A program made the translations under genes and the position numbers. A DNA stretch of 64,000 bases from Streptomyces kronopolitis (lineage in GTDB: Bacteria > Actinomycetota > Actinomycetes > Streptomycetales > Streptomycetaceae), in NCBI RefSeq assembly GCF_014646275.1, contig NZ_BMND01000013.1, positions 124,001 through 188,000 on the forward strand. Reading direction: 5' to 3'. The notes below the pieces were generated by a model. The model did no database searches and had not been told where the DNA came from. It was given only the letters and a program-made list of their open reading frames with translations. Of this stretch, positions 61,424-64,000 are shown piece after piece. Each line of letters begins with the position of its first letter. Position 1 is the first letter of the stretch.

Positions 61424-61576
61424 GCGGCGGCGCCTTCCGGCAGGCGCCTCCCGCAGTTCGCTCCCGGACGACCGTTCTCGGCAGCGGTGTCCGGGAGGCG
61501 AACCCTCGAAGACGTTCCGCGACGCCCCTTCGCCCCGCCCCGGCGCCCTTTGTGAGCGTTCTGTTACCTCGGCAAC

Positions 61577-63595
61577 GTGCGCCGGGGCCACCGCATCTAT
61601 GCGGGCATGAAGGGCACGAAGGGGCGTCGCCGGTTCATCGACTATCCGCGTCAGGGACGCGAGGGTCCGCGCCGGTGGCTGCCGTCATGGAGACAGTGGC
61701 TGAGCGCCGTCGCGCTCGGCCTGGGCGGCCTGGCGGGGCTGTTCGCCGTGGTCTACGCGAAGGTCGACATACCGGGTGAGAACGCGCTCGCCGGGCAGGA
61801 GGCCTCCGTCTACTACTGGGCGGACGGCAGCCAGATGGTGAGCGTGGGCGCCGTCAACCGGCAGAATGTCGCGCTCGACAAGGTGCCCGACTCCGTCGAG
61901 AATTCCGTGATCTCGGCGGAGAACGCCACCTTCTACAGCGACCCCGGCATCTCGTTCCAGGGCATCGGCCGGGCTCTCGTCGCGATGGTCTCGGGCGGGG
62001 ACACCCAGGGCGGCTCCACCATCACCCAGCAGTACGTGAAGAACACCTACCTCTCGCAGGACCAGACCCTCACCCGCAAGGTGAAGGAATTCGTCATCGC
62101 GCTGAAGGTGAACAACCAGAAGTCGAAGCGCGACATTCTCCGCGGCTACCTCAACACCAGCTGGTTCGGGCGCGGTTCCTACGGAATCCAGGCCGCCGCC
62201 CACGCGTATTACGGCATCGACGTCAAGAAGCTGAACCCCAGCCAGAGCGCACTGCTGGCGGCCCTGCTGAAGGGCTCCGAGCAGTACGACCCGGGGCTGA
62301 GCAAGGCCAATCACGCGCGGGCGGTGGCCCGCTGGAAATGGATACTCGACCGGCAGGTCGCCACCGGGAAGATGAGCGCGCGGGAACGGGCGAAATACCG
62401 CACCTTCCCCGAGCCCCGGGCACTGGCCAAACCCACCAGCCAGGCCGGCCAGACCGGCTATCTCGTCGATATCGCCAACAAGTTCATCAAGGCCGACACC
62501 GGCCTGACCGACAAGGATCTGGCGCGCGGCGGATACCGCATCCACACCACCTTCGACAAACAGCGCACCCGCCGCCTGGAAAAGGCCGTCACCGACGTGC
62601 GCCGCACCACCCTCGACCCGAAGAAGCGCGCCGAGGACGCCTTCGTGGAATTCGGCGCCGCGTCGGTCCGCCCCAAGGACGGCGCGATCGTCGCGCTCTA
62701 CGGCGGCACGGACGCCACCCGGCACTTCAGCAACAACGCGGACACCACGGCCGTCCCGGCCGGCTCCGCCTTCAAGCCGTTCGTGCTGGCGGCGGCGCTC
62801 CAGCGGCAGTCCGACGAGCCGTCGCCGGAGGCCTCGGCCACCCCGGTACCGCGCACCGCCCCGCCCCCCGCGGTGACCGACCGGGCCCTGCCCCTGACGC
62901 TGCGCGGGGCGCTGCTCAAGGGCCAGAACCCGCCGTTCGTACAAGCCGGCAAGGAGATCGGGCTCAAGCCGATCCGGGATCTGGCGGTGGCCTCGGGCCT
63001 GCGCAAGGAGAGCATGGCGCGCCTGGAGCAGACCTTCCCGCTGGGCACCTCGGCCCCCAGCGCGGTCCGGATGGCGAGCGCCTACACCACCTTCGCCAAC
63101 GGCGGTCTGCACACCGACCCCTACGCGGTGACCTCGCTCACCCACCACGGCCGCCCGGTACCCGGCCCGCACCGCCCCGAGCCGCACCAGGTCCTGGACG
63201 CCGGGGTCGCCCAGCAGGTGTCCGGGGCCCTGGAGGAGCTGGGCCTGCGGACGCTGGGGAAGGACGACGGCGCCGCGGCGAAGCGGCCGGTCGCGGCCGG
63301 CCGCACCGAGCCGGGCGACCGGCTGAAGTCGGCGTGGTTCATCGGCGGCCCGCCGGCCGGCGTCCCGGACCTCGGCAAGGACCCCGGCACCGGCGCGGAC
63401 GGCCCGGCCCCGGTCCGCCCCGGCCGGACGCCCACCGCCGCCGACGGCGACGAGCCGACCACCGCCGTCACCATGTTCCGCAACAAGCCGGGCGCCCCCG
63501 ACCTGCTCCCGATGCAGGGCGTCGGCGGCGCGGACAGCGAGATGGGCACGGCCATCCCGCCGAAGGTCTGGAGCGCCTACCGGCAGGCCCCGTGA
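61577..63595 (+). CDS. Class A penicillin-binding protein with degenerate transpeptidase motifs
   Basis: 672 aa. One N-terminal membrane anchor (~40-60), then a GT51 glycosyltransferase: ISAENATFYSDPG with the catalytic Glu, GGSTITQQYVKNTYL, RGYLNTSWFGRGSYGIQAAA. The transpeptidase domain keeps SxxK (AGSAFKPF, Ser ~396), but the SxN position reads GQN (~451) and KTG reads RTE (~576, GRTEPGDRLKSAWF). So polymerase activity is likely but cross-linking is doubtful. A Pro-rich insertion lies near 420. Outer-face membrane enzyme. Terminator at 63603. Confidence 0.88.
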   Translation: MRRGHRIYAGMKGTKGRRRFIDYPRQGREGPRRWLPSWRQWLSAVALGLGGLAGLFAVVYAKVDIPGENALAGQEASVYYWADGSQMVSVGAVNRQNVALDKVPDSVENSVISAENATFYSDPGISFQGIGRALVAMVSGGDTQGGSTITQQYVKNTYLSQDQTLTRKVKEFVIALKVNNQKSKRDILRGYLNTSWFGRGSYGIQAAAHAYYGIDVKKLNPSQSALLAALLKGSEQYDPGLSKANHARAVARWKWILDRQVATGKMSARERAKYRTFPEPRALAKPTSQAGQTGYLVDIANKFIKADTGLTDKDLARGGYRIHTTFDKQRTRRLEKAVTDVRRTTLDPKKRAEDAFVEFGAASVRPKDGAIVALYGGTDATRHFSNNADTTAVPAGSAFKPFVLAAALQRQSDEPSPEASATPVPRTAPPPAVTDRALPLTLRGALLKGQNPPFVQAGKEIGLKPIRDLAVASGLRKESMARLEQTFPLGTSAPSAVRMASAYTTFANGGLHTDPYAVTSLTHHGRPVPGPHRPEPHQVLDAGVAQQVSGALEELGLRTLGKDDGAAAKRPVAAGRTEPGDRLKSAWFIGGPPAGVPDLGKDPGTGADGPAPVRPGRTPTAADGDEPTTAVTMFRNKPGAPDLLPMQGVGGADSEMGTAIPPKVWSAYRQAP

Positions 63596-63602
63596 ACGGC
63601 GG

Positions 63603-63632
63603 CGGGCGCCCGGCCGGTGGGCCGGGCGCCCG
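63603..63632. terminator. Bidirectional hairpin between the PBP and deformylase genes
   Basis: A perfect 13-bp stem with a 4-nt loop, between convergent genes. Confidence 0.85.
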
Positions 63633-63671
63633 TGCGCCTGCGTCGTCGGCCGGGGCCGTCGGTGAGCGCCG

Positions 63672-64000
63672 TCAGTCGTTGGCGACGACGGGGTAGCGCG
63701 GCTCCCGCTCGGCCATCTGCTGGAGCGCGTCCTTGCGCTCCCGCTTGCTGAGCCGGTCGATGTAGAGGTAGCCGTAGAGGTGGTCGGTCTCGTGCTGGAG
63801 GCAGCGCGCGAAGTAGCCGGTGCCGCGGATCGCGACCGGCTCGCCCTTGGCGTCCTGCCCGCGGACCACGGCGTAGTCGGGGCGGGCCAGCTCGGCGTAG
63901 GCGCCGGGCACGGACAGGCAGCCCTCGTTGGAGTCGTCCAGGACGCGGCGCTCGGCCGGCAGCTCCTCCAGGACGGGGTTGCAGACCGCGCCGACGTGCC
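63672..64000 (-). CDS. def: Peptide deformylase, N-terminal part outside the window
   Basis: The frame is open to the window edge; 108 C-terminal residues are present. Motif 2 EGCLSVPG (Cys metal ligand) and motif 3 QHETDHLYG (two His ligands and catalytic Glu) are intact; motif 1 would lie upstream. It removes the N-formyl group from nascent proteins. Tail IDRLSKRERKDALQQM is typical. The ATG at 63911 is internal. Confidence 0.95.
   Translation of the reverse strand, partial: HVGAVCNPVLEELPAERRVLDDSNEGCLSVPGAYAELARPDYAVVRGQDAKGEPVAIRGTGYFARCLQHETDHLYGYLYIDRLSKRERKDALQQMAEREPRYPVVAND

Overview
The window is about 72% GC by eye, has very strong G/C preference at third codon positions, frequent GTG starts, many leaderless-looking starts, and actinomycete-specific genes (WhiB-family protein, nickel superoxide dismutase, snapalysin, DasR, SigB-like SigH). 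It is a chromosomal segment of a Streptomyces. From memory of S. coelicolor the backbone runs in the same order as the SCO52xx region (kgd, malic enzyme, glutamate-type ABC transporter, sodX/sodN, sigH, wblE, nagB, dasR, nrdAB), so most of it is conserved core chromosome. I see no tRNA, rRNA, insertion sequence or CRISPR array.

Region 1 (1-3.2 kb) is the 3' part of kgd, ended by a bidirectional hairpin. Region 2 (3.2-15.4 kb) is the accessory part: seven genes on the minus strand, read right to left. They are a Trypco1-type protein, a trypsin-like VMAP protein, a MoxR AAA+ ATPase, a vWA-type SAV_2336-like protein, a 72-residue peptide, an FxsB-like radical SAM/SPASM maturase and a TIR-like/NB-ARC/TPR protein. 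This looks like a vWA-MoxR-VMAP conflict or signalling module joined to a cyclophane-type RiPP module. The peptide has an FxsA-like leader but does not end in FxSxx. This is the most interesting locus here.

Region 3 (15.5-23.4 kb) holds small regulators and housekeeping enzymes: a DUF6104 protein, a DUF4097-PadR pair with repeated CGCGAYAT boxes, an SCO6745-type protein, an HTH/Clp-N pair with a 17-bp inverted-repeat operator over its promoter, a HutD-like protein, a quinone-oxidoreductase-like enzyme and malic enzyme. Region 4 (23.4-36 kb) holds an amino-acid ABC importer, a methyltransferase, a CGNR regulator, divergent sodX/sodN, a frameshifted HAD acid phosphatase, a cation/proton antiporter, LysR with divergent snapalysin, a PEP-mutase-like protein and CorA.

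Region 5 (36-45.6 kb) has a copper P-type ATPase behind a CsoR-type operator, a KAS III-like enzyme, glutaminase, an amidase, a PLP enzyme, a second antiporter, a UBP zinc finger and a GNAT protein. Region 6 (45.9-51.2 kb) is a stress and redox regulatory block: anti-sigma factor plus SigH, a diacylglycerol kinase, WblE and a PdtaS-like histidine kinase. Region 7 (51.2-55.2 kb) is an amino-sugar regulon core (nagB, a nagZ-like gene, dasR) with several dre-like DasR sites but without dasABC between dasR and the nagZ-like gene. Region 8 (55.3-64 kb) has a DUF3311/MctP-type symporter pair, a cobalamin riboswitch controlling class Ia nrdAB, a class A PBP with degenerate transpeptidase motifs, and the 3' part of a peptide deformylase gene.
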